Assembly (NCBI GenBank): GCA_018661465.1
Contig: JABJIC010000035.1
Coordinates: 16,489 to 80,488 of the forward strand
Direction of reading: 5' to 3'
Source: Gammaproteobacteria bacterium
GTDB lineage: Bacteria; Pseudomonadota; Gammaproteobacteria; Pseudomonadales; Pseudohongiellaceae
Length of the DNA: 64,000 nucleotides
Positions within the stretch are counted from its first letter, which is position 1, and each line of letters begins with the position of its first letter. Made by a program: the position numbers and the translations under genes. Shown here in pieces: positions 56,896-64,000 of this stretch. Under the pieces are notes generated by a model that made no database searches, was not told the DNA's origin, and was given only the letters and a program-made list of their open reading frames with translations.

Positions 56896-56909
56896 GCGCT
56901 GATCAGCGC
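56896..56909. promoter_or_regulatory. 14-nt perfect palindrome upstream of GST gene
   Basis: GCGCTGATCAGCGC is an uninterrupted palindrome ending 22 nt before the start of the downstream gene. It has no T-run after it, so it is not a terminator. A repressor operator or an RNA hairpin near the ribosome site is possible. Confidence 0.35.
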
Positions 56910-56931
56910 CGCGCAAAATCAAGGAGTAGAT

Positions 56932-57552
56932 ATGACTGATATCGTTTTCTATACCAACCCCCAGTCCCGGGGTCGAATAGTCCACTGGTTTCTCGAGGAG
57001 TTGGGTGAGCCATATGACATCCAGTGGATCGAATATGGCGAGCAGATGAAGGCTGCAGATTATCTTGCGGTTAACCCCATGGGTAAGGTCCCTGCAGTGA
57101 ACCACAAAGGGGCAGTCATCACCGAATGTCCTGCTATTTGCACATTTCTGGCAGCGAGCTATCCGGAAAAAGGGCTTATACCGCCTGTTGGCGATCCAGC
57201 ACTGGCTGACTTTTATCGTTGGATATTCTTCGCTGCAGGCCCAGCCGAGATGGCAATGACGGCTAGATCGAATTCTTGGGAAGTTCCTAAAGACAAAGAG
57301 ATGTCAGTGGGTTTTGGAAATTATGAAACAGTTCTCAATGCCATGGAGCTGGCATTATCCAATGGTCCTTTTGTTTGCGGTGAAAATTTCACTGCGGCAG
57401 ATGTTTATGTAGGTTCCTGTCTCGAATGGGGCATGTTGTTCGGAACCATTGAGAAACGTCCGCTGTTCGAAGAATATGTCAGTAGAAATCAGCAGCGACC
57501 GGCAGTTCAGCGCGCCAACAAAATAAATGAGGACAGATTGGCCGAAAAATGA
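56932..57552 (+). CDS. Glutathione S-transferase family protein
   Basis: This soluble 206-residue protein starts VFYTNPQSRGRIVHWFLEEL, typical of GSTs of the beta/theta type. GKVPAVNHKGAVITECPAIC is the glutathione-binding loop, with the SxxI/C element in TECPAIC. The C-terminal domain holds FVCGENFTAADVYVGSCLEW. An AAGGAG ribosome site precedes the ATG. The substrate is unknown. A palindrome precedes it. Confidence 0.92.
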   Translation: MTDIVFYTNPQSRGRIVHWFLEELGEPYDIQWIEYGEQMKAADYLAVNPMGKVPAVNHKGAVITECPAICTFLAASYPEKGLIPPVGDPALADFYRWIFFAAGPAEMAMTARSNSWEVPKDKEMSVGFGNYETVLNAMELALSNGPFVCGENFTAADVYVGSCLEWGMLFGTIEKRPLFEEYVSRNQQRPAVQRANKINEDRLAEK

Positions 57553-57665
57553 TTTACGGCAAACTGGCATAAGAATAAGTCAGTAGAATAATAGATAGGA
57601 CAGGATGCCCGTGATTAGTTCGATGTAAAACGAAGCAACAAACAAAGGAAAGAAGGGGGGTTCGA

Positions 57666-58064
57666 ATGACTGGCGAAATCGATTTAGATAGGCTGCTACT
57701 TTTCATGCAGCCCACACTAATATCCGGAGAATTTGTATTTTGTACAGTTCCCGATGGAAGACTGGAAGAACTGTCCAGCTTGAAACCATTAGCTTGCTAT
57801 CACGAAGAGGAGGGACTGAGTCTTATTCTGCTGAAAGAAACTGCGGACGAAATTAAGCTATCTTACAATTCTGTATTTAGGGGTATCACCCTGTCGGTAC
57901 ACTCAAGCCTGGATGCAGTTGGGTTCACTGCGGCAGTTTCGAATAAACTCGCCAGCAATGGTGTGAGTGCAAACGTCGTAGCCGCTCACTTTCACGATCA
58001 TATTTTTGTGCCAGCAGTTAAAGCGGAATATGCCATGGAGCTGTTGACCAATTTCCAAGAGTAG
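57666..58064 (+). CDS. ACT-domain protein
   Basis: The product is a 132-residue protein with an ACT-like regulatory domain, a fold that binds amino acids. Residues 13-60 form the first repeat region, and ITLSVHSSLDAVGFTAAVS begins the second. The end, AAHFHDHIFVPAVKAEYAME, contains a conserved His-rich loop. Stand-alone ACT proteins of this kind have no known function. A strong AAGGGGGG ribosome site precedes the ATG. Confidence 0.85.
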   Translation: MTGEIDLDRLLLFMQPTLISGEFVFCTVPDGRLEELSSLKPLACYHEEEGLSLILLKETADEIKLSYNSVFRGITLSVHSSLDAVGFTAAVSNKLASNGVSANVVAAHFHDHIFVPAVKAEYAMELLTNFQE

Positions 58065-58141
58065 GCGAGCCGAACAACAGCAAGCACTACTATTTAACCG
58101 ATCTAACTATCTAGAGCCAAAATAAGAAGAGGCCAAAGAAA

Positions 58142-60574
58142 ATGCACAATCGTAAATTCCTTCAGATACTAATCACTTCAATCTCTATCAGCATAGTTTC
58201 ATTAACGAGTGCTCAGGAGTCTTCCTCAGTTAGCATTGAGGGGCTTGATCAGCCCGTGGAGATACTAAAAGATCGTTGGGGTATTTCCCATATATATGCC
58301 CAGACCGAACACGACCTGTTTTTTGCTCAGGGATATAGTGCCGCTCGCGATCGCTTGTTCCAATTTGAAATCTGGCGAGCACAGGCAACAGGAACTACTG
58401 CTGAGATTCTTGGGCCCCGTGCGCTAGAGCGCGATCATGGCACCAGGTTATTCAAGTTTCGTGGTGATATGACCGAGGAGATGAATCACTATCACCCCCG
58501 TGGCGCTGAAATCATTACTGCTTTCGTCGATGGCGTTAATGCCTATATCGATGTGGCTTTACAGGATCCAGATAGCCTCTCACTGCCTTTTAAGTTGATG
58601 GGGATACAACCTAAACACTGGACACCGGAAGTGGTTATTTCACGACATCAGGGTTTATTGGGCAACATAGGCGCGGAACTCAATACCGGCCGAGCGGTGT
58701 GCGCCATCGGTGAGGATAAGGTTCGCGAGTTACAGTATTACCATCCCCATGATCCTATTCTTGAACTTGACCCGATGATTGATTGTGAGTCTCTGATTCA
58801 GAATGACATTCTGGGTTTGTATAACGCCTATCGTCGTGGCATTCGCTTCCAGCCTTCGGATCTGGCAGTTGCTGATAATAGAAATACCGAAGAATCATTT
58901 CAAAGCCTTGCAGCAACTCTAGTGGAAGAAGATAGAGAACTTCAAAAACGCTCGATTGAAGATATAGGTAGTAATAACTGGGTTGTTAGCGGTGATCTTA
59001 CTCAGAATGGCTGGCCGATGATGATCAACGATCCTCATCGAGCCCAAGCCGTGCCTTCACTGCGTTATTGGGTGCATCTTGTGGGTCCGGGATGGAATGT
59101 TCTCGGTGGTGGTGAACCAGAAATTCCGGGTATCTCAATTGGGCACAATGAGCAGGGTGCCTGGGGTCTTACTGTGTTCAACACTGACGGTGAAGACTTG
59201 ATGGTCTACGAAATAAATCCTGATAATTCCAATCAATACCGGTATCAGGGTCGTTGGGAAGACATGCGCGTAATCGAGGAAACCATTGAGGTTAAAGGCG
59301 CATCCCCTGTCACTGTCGAGCTCAAATACACCAGACATGGCCCTGTATCCTTCGAAGATGAAGAAAAGAACTTGGCATATGCCGTTAGACCGGCTTGGAT
59401 GGATGTAGGAGGGGCTCCTTACCTAGCATCCCTGCGTATGGATCAGGCCACTACCTGGGAAGAGTTTCGAGAGGCATCGAACTACAGCCATATCCCGGGT
59501 GAAAACATGATCTGGGCAGATCGAGACGGCAACATCGGCTGGCAGGCAGTAGGTATCGCACCACTGAGAAGAAATTTCAGCGGCATGGTGCCAGTTCCCG
59601 GCGATGGAAGGTTTGAGTGGGATGGTTATCTTGAAATAAAGAACAAGCCCAACGACTACAACCCTCAGAATGGGTTTATCGAGACATCCAATAGTAATTA
59701 CACGCCTACGGATTATCCTTATCTGGATGCCATTGGCTATACCTGGACAGATCCCTATCGCTGGGCGAGGGCGAGCGAGGTTCTGGATTCCGGTCGTAAA
59801 TTCAGCATGACCGATATGGTCGAGCTGCAACATGATTATCTTTCCATTCCGGCCCGCAGTCTGGTGACGTTTTTCGAAGACATTAGAATTGACGATCCAC
59901 AGATAGAAACCGCAAGGCAGATGTTGCTGAACTGGGATTTCGTTTTAGATAAGGATTCCATTGAAGCGGGAATATACATTGCATTTGAGAGACAGTTGCT
60001 GGAAAACATTGAAACACTAAAAGTGCCAACAGTGGCCAGTGATTATTTGACTGTTGGAATGAAAACCACCATAGATATGTTGTTAGCTCCAGATGGGGAT
60101 TTCGGTAGCGATCCTATTGCGGGAAGAGATCAGTTTCTTATCGATACGCTTTCCCAGGGCGTAGCCACTTTGAGAGAGAAGTTGGGCACAAATATCGAAG
60201 ACTGGGTATACGGGCAGTTAGATTACAAGCACGTACTTTTGCGCCATCCTTTGGCCACAGCTGTTAACGATGAAATTCGAGATCGTCTAAATGTGGGCCC
60301 CGTGCCTCGTGGTGGTAGTAGCTTTACTGTGGGCAATACAGGCAGCGGAGATAATCAAACATCGGGTGCCTCCTTTCGAATCTTTATCGACACTCGTGAC
60401 TGGGATAACACTTTGGGAATGAATACTCCGGGTCAGGTAGGAGATCCAGATAGCCCTCTCTATGACAACCTATTTGATCTTTGGGCCAATGACAGGGTTT
60501 TTCCGGCGTTCTATTCCAGAGAAAAAATTGAAACAGTTTTGTATGAGAAGATCGATTTGATTCCGGACAACTAA
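58142..60574 (+). CDS. Penicillin-acylase family (Ntn) hydrolase
   Basis: This exported enzyme of 810 residues has a signal peptide ending near LTSAQ. It should be cut autocatalytically before Ser277 in the GSNNWVVSG motif to give alpha and beta chains. FFAQGYSAARDRLFQFE is the alpha-chain signature, and GASFRIFIDTRDWDN lies near the C-terminus. Known relatives hydrolyse beta-lactams or acyl-homoserine lactones, but the natural substrate here is unknown. AGAGG precedes its start. The gene is probably monocistronic. Confidence 0.93.
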   Translation: MHNRKFLQILITSISISIVSLTSAQESSSVSIEGLDQPVEILKDRWGISHIYAQTEHDLFFAQGYSAARDRLFQFEIWRAQATGTTAEILGPRALERDHGTRLFKFRGDMTEEMNHYHPRGAEIITAFVDGVNAYIDVALQDPDSLSLPFKLMGIQPKHWTPEVVISRHQGLLGNIGAELNTGRAVCAIGEDKVRELQYYHPHDPILELDPMIDCESLIQNDILGLYNAYRRGIRFQPSDLAVADNRNTEESFQSLAATLVEEDRELQKRSIEDIGSNNWVVSGDLTQNGWPMMINDPHRAQAVPSLRYWVHLVGPGWNVLGGGEPEIPGISIGHNEQGAWGLTVFNTDGEDLMVYEINPDNSNQYRYQGRWEDMRVIEETIEVKGASPVTVELKYTRHGPVSFEDEEKNLAYAVRPAWMDVGGAPYLASLRMDQATTWEEFREASNYSHIPGENMIWADRDGNIGWQAVGIAPLRRNFSGMVPVPGDGRFEWDGYLEIKNKPNDYNPQNGFIETSNSNYTPTDYPYLDAIGYTWTDPYRWARASEVLDSGRKFSMTDMVELQHDYLSIPARSLVTFFEDIRIDDPQIETARQMLLNWDFVLDKDSIEAGIYIAFERQLLENIETLKVPTVASDYLTVGMKTTIDMLLAPDGDFGSDPIAGRDQFLIDTLSQGVATLREKLGTNIEDWVYGQLDYKHVLLRHPLATAVNDEIRDRLNVGPVPRGGSSFTVGNTGSGDNQTSGASFRIFIDTRDWDNTLGMNTPGQVGDPDSPLYDNLFDLWANDRVFPAFYSREKIETVLYEKIDLIPDN

Positions 60575-60610
60575 ATTTAGGAAATCAGAACTTATAGTCA
60601 GAAATTGAAA

Positions 60611-61042
60611 TCAGAGTTGATCGCGTATCAATAAGAACATCGCGCAAAGCACCAGAAAACCAAGGGCATAAATACCAATCATCCCCGACTGGGAGATGAG
60701 TTGTCCGACTGAACCCGCTTCTTGGGTAAGTTGAAGTGACAGGCTCGAAGTGAGCTGATTTGCAGTTTGTTCTGCAGGTAGTGGGAGCACGGAACTGATC
60801 CACGATGTAAGCACTCTGGCCACTGACTCGAGAGACTGTAGCAGGGCGCGAGGAGATCCGAAAACAGAAGCGAGTAATAACCAAGCCGCTCCCATGCCCA
60901 TGAAGACGTGCTCGCGCTTCACTGGTGGCTTGTAAAGTTTTTGGCCAAGCCGGCTACTGAAACCCCTGTCTGCAATTACTGCTGGTTGAGCGAGCAACAC
61001 ATCAAGGGGATCGATTTCAGATTTTTGGTGGGAGTCAGTCAT
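60611..61042 (-). CDS. Small membrane protein encoded with the ECF sigma factor
   Basis: The 143-residue product has a soluble N-terminal part, one hydrophobic segment around FMGMGAAWLLLASVFG, and a second at the C-terminus (GMIGIYALGFLVLCAMFLLI). It begins 3 nt after the sigma factor stop, so it is translationally coupled. By position it might be an anti-sigma factor, but the usual zinc or cytosolic anti-sigma motif is not seen. No family was recognised. Confidence 0.68.
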   Translation of the reverse strand: MTDSHQKSEIDPLDVLLAQPAVIADRGFSSRLGQKLYKPPVKREHVFMGMGAAWLLLASVFGSPRALLQSLESVARVLTSWISSVLPLPAEQTANQLTSSLSLQLTQEAGSVGQLISQSGMIGIYALGFLVLCAMFLLIRDQL

Positions 61043-61045
61043 TGT

Positions 61046-61597
61046 TTAAGACGCCTGTTCCATTTCATTTTTTAAAGTGAGAATCTCTCTAAGTTTCTCC
61101 TTACCCCTGAGAATGCTTGATTTTACCGTGCCCAGTGGCAGTTGCAAAATGTCAGCAGCTTCCTGATGGGAATGACCATAACCATGGCACAAGGTGATAC
61201 TGGCATTCTCCTGTTCGTTTAGCTGTTGCATAGCGTTTTCCAAATCTATTTGCTGTGAAGACAAGTTTTCGTAATTGTCTTCTAATATTTCGTGTTGTGC
61301 GGAGAACTCATCGGTGACTTCTGTTCGCCTTTTGCTGCTTCGGATATGTTGCATGAAACAGTTATAGGCAATTCGAAACAACCATCCCTGAAAACTGCCC
61401 TTACCCGCGAATGTGCTAAGTCTGCGGTAGGCACTGATGAAAGTCTCCTGTGCCAGGTCATCAGCAAGATCGTAGCTCTTGCTGAGGCGAACCAGAAATG
61501 CCCGTATCTTGCCCTGATGCAATTCCACCAGTGAGGAGAACGCGGCATTGTCCCGTTGCGTCAATGCGCGTTCTATTAATGAGGCTTCATCCTGCAC
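61046..61597 (-). CDS. ECF-type RNA polymerase sigma factor
   Basis: This cytosolic sigma factor has 183 residues. Region 2 covers about residues 22-90 (DDLAQETFISAYRRL and GSFQGWLFRIAYNCFMQHIR) and region 4 about 125-175 (EAADILQLPLGTVKSSILRGKE). It probably directs its own operon and a stress or envelope regulon. The start is GTG at 61597 with no strong ribosome site, so the exact start is uncertain. A DUF6249-like membrane gene lies just upstream on the same strand and a membrane gene just downstream. Confidence 0.93.
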   Translation of the reverse strand: MQDEASLIERALTQRDNAAFSSLVELHQGKIRAFLVRLSKSYDLADDLAQETFISAYRRLSTFAGKGSFQGWLFRIAYNCFMQHIRSSKRRTEVTDEFSAQHEILEDNYENLSSQQIDLENAMQQLNEQENASITLCHGYGHSHQEAADILQLPLGTVKSSILRGKEKLREILTLKNEMEQAS

Positions 61598-61624
61598 TGG
61601 ACTGGCGATGGATCTCTCCGCTTT

Positions 61625-61987
61625 CTAGGCGTTGTCAGGCTCGCGTAAACGTAGCTTGCCAGATATCAGGTATGCGATTCCAACAAACATTGGGATCAAC
61701 GTAAAGGCGACGCCTTCGGCATCAGGGGCAGTCATCACTCCAAGTGTAATTGGAATACCTATGGCCAGCCAGATCAGTCCCAACCGATAGTCGGATTTGT
61801 ATCCTGTAACGCCTCCGGATTCCAACATCTTCAACATCTCGGGATCGACCGCTCCGCCTATCTCCGCGAGCTTGATGAGAGTTGCGTATTTTTTGCTCTT
61901 CATCTTGTTTAAATAATACAGTGTGACTGCGGGTAGCACGCCGAATATTAGTATTATCGCAATTATAGGAATGAATGCTTCGTTCAT
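61625..61987 (-). CDS. DUF6249-like small membrane protein
   Basis: The product is a 120-residue membrane protein with an N-terminal helix (IIAIILIFGVLPAVTLYYLN), a soluble linker KMKSKKYATLIKLAEIGG, and two more helices. The pattern agrees with DUF6249. Family function is unknown. It lies 27 nt before the sigma gene, so the three form one operon. ACGGAG precedes its ATG. Confidence 0.7.
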   Translation of the reverse strand: MNEAFIPIIAIILIFGVLPAVTLYYLNKMKSKKYATLIKLAEIGGAVDPEMLKMLESGGVTGYKSDYRLGLIWLAIGIPITLGVMTAPDAEGVAFTLIPMFVGIAYLISGKLRLREPDNA

Positions 61988-62398
61988 CGTTATTCTCCGT
62001 TAGTGGTTTACCTGTAATTAATGTACAGATGCACGGTGCGATGCATTTGGATTCATTCATTTCGACTTTATTCTCCGAAATCATGAATCTCGATAGGAAT
62101 GAGCTCCAGGCTAGGATTCTGCGGCCGGCAAAGCACAGGGTTTTGTGGTGCTCTGGAAGCTAAGCAAATGTAGCCGCTGCGATAGGTCTTGCTCCTTTAT
62201 ACTATTCCTAATTCTTTCAAGGACTTATACCACGAATAGTGACGTCTTTGCCAATGCGCCAGATTGCTATCTCCATTTTGTTAATGGCGGGCGGCGGGTC
62301 GGCAGGGGGTAGGTAATAGGCAGCACATCAGACCTTTGATATAGTCCATGAAATGAGATCATCTTTAGCATGCGGAATTAAATAAAAGGTATATAAGA
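61988..62398. other. Divergent intergenic stretch with a G-rich island
   Basis: These 411 bases lie between the sigma operon (-) and a phosphatase-like gene (+). A G-rich tract at 62286-62313 stands out, with GGCGGG repeated and a run of five G; it might form a weak quadruplex. A TATACT element lies near 62198 without a clear -35. No gene was recognised. Confidence 0.4.
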
Positions 62399-62995
62399 AT
62401 GAAAAAACCGAATCTGGGAATTTTCAGTTTGTCACTGAGTTGCATATTGATGGCATTGTCTTCAGTTACATTTGCAGTTGAAGACGTGGATCCTGCCCTT
62501 GCTGAGATTACAAATTTCCGTCAGTACAGTGACACCTTTGCCAGTGCTGGCCAACCCACGCTTGAGCAGTTTCAAACAATCGCCGATCACGGGTTCGAGC
62601 GCATCGTTTATATCGCTTTTACCAATAACCCAAATGCCTTGCCGGATGCCGATCAAGTTGTGAAAGGCCTGAATATGGAATATATGCACGTACCGGTGGC
62701 ATTCGACAATCCACTGCCTGATGATTTCTATGCTTTTGCTGATTCCATGCGGCGTAACACTGGCAAGAAGACTTTATTGCATTGTCAGGTGAACGCCAGA
62801 GCTACTGCTTTCAGTTTCCTTTATCGGGTGATCTACGAGGACGTAGCCGTAGCCGATGCCAAGGCTGATATGAATACAGTATGGCAACCTAATACGGTTT
62901 GGCGTGACTTTATATTTGAAGTTCTAGCGCAAAATAATGTGTCGCCAGACTGTGAAGATTGTGACTGGACGCCACCTCCGCCACGAGGACAGTAG
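62399..62995 (+). CDS. Exported phosphatase-like protein (DUF442/BLH-like Cx4R)
   Basis: The product is an exported 198-residue protein with a signal peptide ending near VTFAVE. It matches the dual-specificity-phosphatase-like family with DUF442 (beta-lactamase-hydrolase-like). The active motif is HCQVNARAT, with Cys129 and Arg134 (Cx4R). Instead of the usual Gly-rich P-loop it has QVNA. FASAGQPTLEQFQTIADHGF is a family segment. Activity against phosphoesters is possible but the substrate is unknown. The C-terminus ends in a Pro-rich tail with a Cys pair (CEDC). Confidence 0.82.
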   Translation: MKKPNLGIFSLSLSCILMALSSVTFAVEDVDPALAEITNFRQYSDTFASAGQPTLEQFQTIADHGFERIVYIAFTNNPNALPDADQVVKGLNMEYMHVPVAFDNPLPDDFYAFADSMRRNTGKKTLLHCQVNARATAFSFLYRVIYEDVAVADAKADMNTVWQPNTVWRDFIFEVLAQNNVSPDCEDCDWTPPPPRGQ

Positions 62996-63077
62996 TAACT
63001 CAGGAGTCTAATCTGGATTTTGGGCGAGGTCTAAAGCAGCAGTGCTTTGTTGCCTATCTCGCCGCTAATTTTGCGGC

Positions 63078-63653
63078 CTACTTAGATTCTTCACTAGACG
63101 AAAAATCCTCAATCCACTGAGTAGCCATTTCCTGCCCAGCCAATATTTGCTCGGTGCTGAGCATTTCCCGAAACAACACCAGATTGGCTTGAGCGTTTGG
63201 ATCGCCGCTGGCCGCTGCTATGCTGAACCACTTGTACGCCACCGCAAAGTCACGACTTACGCCTCTACCATTTGCATACATCGCTCCTAGGCTATACTGA
63301 GAAACAAGGTCGCCCAGATCGGCAGCTCGTTGAAACCAGTCGAGGGACAGCTCAAGGTCGACTTCCGCACCTTGGCCGGTCATGTACATTACCCCCAGAT
63401 TATATGAAGCGTTGGTATTTCCCTGTTCTCCTGCCAGTGAAAACCAGTAAAACGCTTTTTCAAGATCTATTTCTACACCCGTACCTGTTGAGTACATATT
63501 CCCCAGTTCGAATTGAGCATCAGACTGACCTAGTTCGGCAGAAGCCTGCAGTGCAGTTAACGACTCCGAAGATGCTGGTTCTGCTGCAAAGCTTTGAGAA
63601 CAAGAGACGAGAACTGCTGCCGAGATCAGGAAATGCTTAAGAGGTTTGTTCAT
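63078..63653 (-). CDS. Secreted Sel1-repeat protein
   Basis: This exported 191-residue protein has a signal peptide ending near SQSFAAEP. Three Sel1-like repeats follow: AQFELGNMYSTGTGVEIDLE, ASYNLGVMYMTGQGAEVDLE and SQYSLGAMYANGRGVSRDFA, each of about 36 residues. Sel1 proteins usually act as scaffolds. The partner is unknown. The gene is separate from its neighbours. Confidence 0.9.
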   Translation of the reverse strand: MNKPLKHFLISAAVLVSCSQSFAAEPASSESLTALQASAELGQSDAQFELGNMYSTGTGVEIDLEKAFYWFSLAGEQGNTNASYNLGVMYMTGQGAEVDLELSLDWFQRAADLGDLVSQYSLGAMYANGRGVSRDFAVAYKWFSIAAASGDPNAQANLVLFREMLSTEQILAGQEMATQWIEDFSSSEESK

Positions 63654-63767
63654 TCAGGTTTCCAGAGAAATAATACGTCGCTCAATTATATTCGAGTTAA
63701 GCTTGATTGTGCTGTTCTTCATCATTATCAGGGTAGGAATCGATTATGGAGCTATTGAGTTTCGAAG

Positions 63768-63887
63768 TTACTGAATTTCGAAGGTAACAAACAATATGTC
63801 CGCGAGAATGCCAATAAGCATAAAAGGAACAATAAAGCCGTGAAAGCGGGGGTTCTTGGTCTGAATCGCTATCAATTCTCTAGACAC
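63768..63887 (-). pseudogene. 3' remnant of a membrane-protein gene next to an IS3-family element
   Basis: A minus-strand open frame of 39 codons ends at 63768 and gives a C-terminal tail ending with a hydrophobic run (HGFIVPFMLIGILADILFV). Its upstream neighbour is the end of an IS3-type transposase, whose stop is at 63880-63882, so only a few bases separate or overlap the two. Sequence character suggests the last transmembrane segment of a longer membrane protein interrupted by the IS. There is no proper start. The call rests on amphipathic and hydrophobic character only. Confidence 0.45.
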
Positions 63888-64000
63888 TTAGCAGCCTCTG
63901 TTGATAACGCTCTTCATACTTTACAGGCGACAGCTGATTATTGGAACTGTGCCGTCGTTTGCTGTTATAAAACATTTCAATGTAATCAAAAATATCACTC
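63880..64000 (-). mobile_element. IS3-family transposase (OrfB) C-terminal end, truncated by window edge
   Basis: The minus strand reads SDIFDYIEMFYNSKRRHSSN, then NQLSPVKYEERYQQRL and a stop at 63880. DYIEMFYNxKRxHSSxxxxSPxxYE is the signature end of IS3-family OrfB (rve integrase fold). About 39 residues are visible. The rest, including the DDE residues and the left end, lies beyond position 64000. Confidence 0.9.

Noticed and set aside
1..64000. tRNA or rRNA genes
   Set aside because: No cloverleaf-like or rRNA sequence was recognised by reading; a tRNAscan or Infernal run would be needed to exclude a missed one.

Overview
The window looks like a chromosomal stretch of a free-living, aerobic, probably marine Gammaproteobacterium. 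The evidence is moderate GC, dense short operons on both strands, and many exported enzymes: two PQQ-type quinoproteins, molybdenum sulfite or sulfane dehydrogenases with c-type cytochromes, a multicopper oxidase, penicillin-acylase and CehA-type hydrolases and a DUF5916 outer-membrane protein. Remnants of a type IV (MSHA-like) pilus system are also present. The taxonomic placement is inferred from gene content. No tRNA, rRNA or CRISPR array was recognised.

Region 1-7.6 kb: the end of an EamA transporter; a PilB/MshE-type ATPase with an unusual N-terminus of four 30-residue repeats, split by one apparent frameshift; a strong bidirectional terminator; a periplasmic PQQ dehydrogenase; a glutathione transferase; and a chimeric junction where the 5' end of an MshM/ExeA-type ATPase runs directly into the 3' end of a pilin-like gene. 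Region 7.6-20 kb: a divergent lspA, a histidine phosphatase, glpK and divergent glpD (glycerol catabolism), a TolB-propeller/CehA metallohydrolase, oligopeptidase A, an NhaC antiporter and an exported hydrolase.

Region 19.5-27.6 kb, almost all minus strand: a molybdenum oxidoreductase, lipoprotein cytochrome and SRPBCC operon; a secreted protein of unknown function; a secreted methyltransferase-like protein; a small membrane protein; cysteine synthase with a glutaredoxin; and a Na/phosphate cotransporter. Region 27.7-37.1 kb: a macro-domain protein, then a possible metal/sulfur neighbourhood. It holds a His-rich exported peptide, a split YeeE/YedE transporter, a multicopper oxidase, an unrecognised exported Met/His-containing protein, a DUF5916 barrel and a second molybdenum dehydrogenase/cytochrome pair of SoxCD type.

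Region 37-57 kb: recQ, an acetyltransferase, a SAM methyltransferase, a tandem Usp protein, lipid-type hydrolases, a thiolase-like protein, two SDRs, gapA, an esterase, a DUF599 protein, modF, a CBS protein, an unknown coiled-coil membrane protein, a YcaQ-type glycosylase, a PQQ sugar dehydrogenase and a formyltransferase. Region 57-64 kb: a glutathione transferase, an ACT protein, penicillin acylase, an ECF sigma operon, a periplasmic phosphatase-like protein, a Sel1-repeat protein and the end of an IS3-family transposase, apparently inserted next to a truncated membrane-protein gene.

The observations most worth following up are the frameshifted repeat-bearing pilus ATPase and the pilus gene chimera, the copper/sulfur neighbourhood with an unrecognised secreted protein, the duplicated molybdenum dehydrogenase/cytochrome pairs that share an 8-nt gene overlap, and four unrelated short tandem duplications in intergenic DNA.
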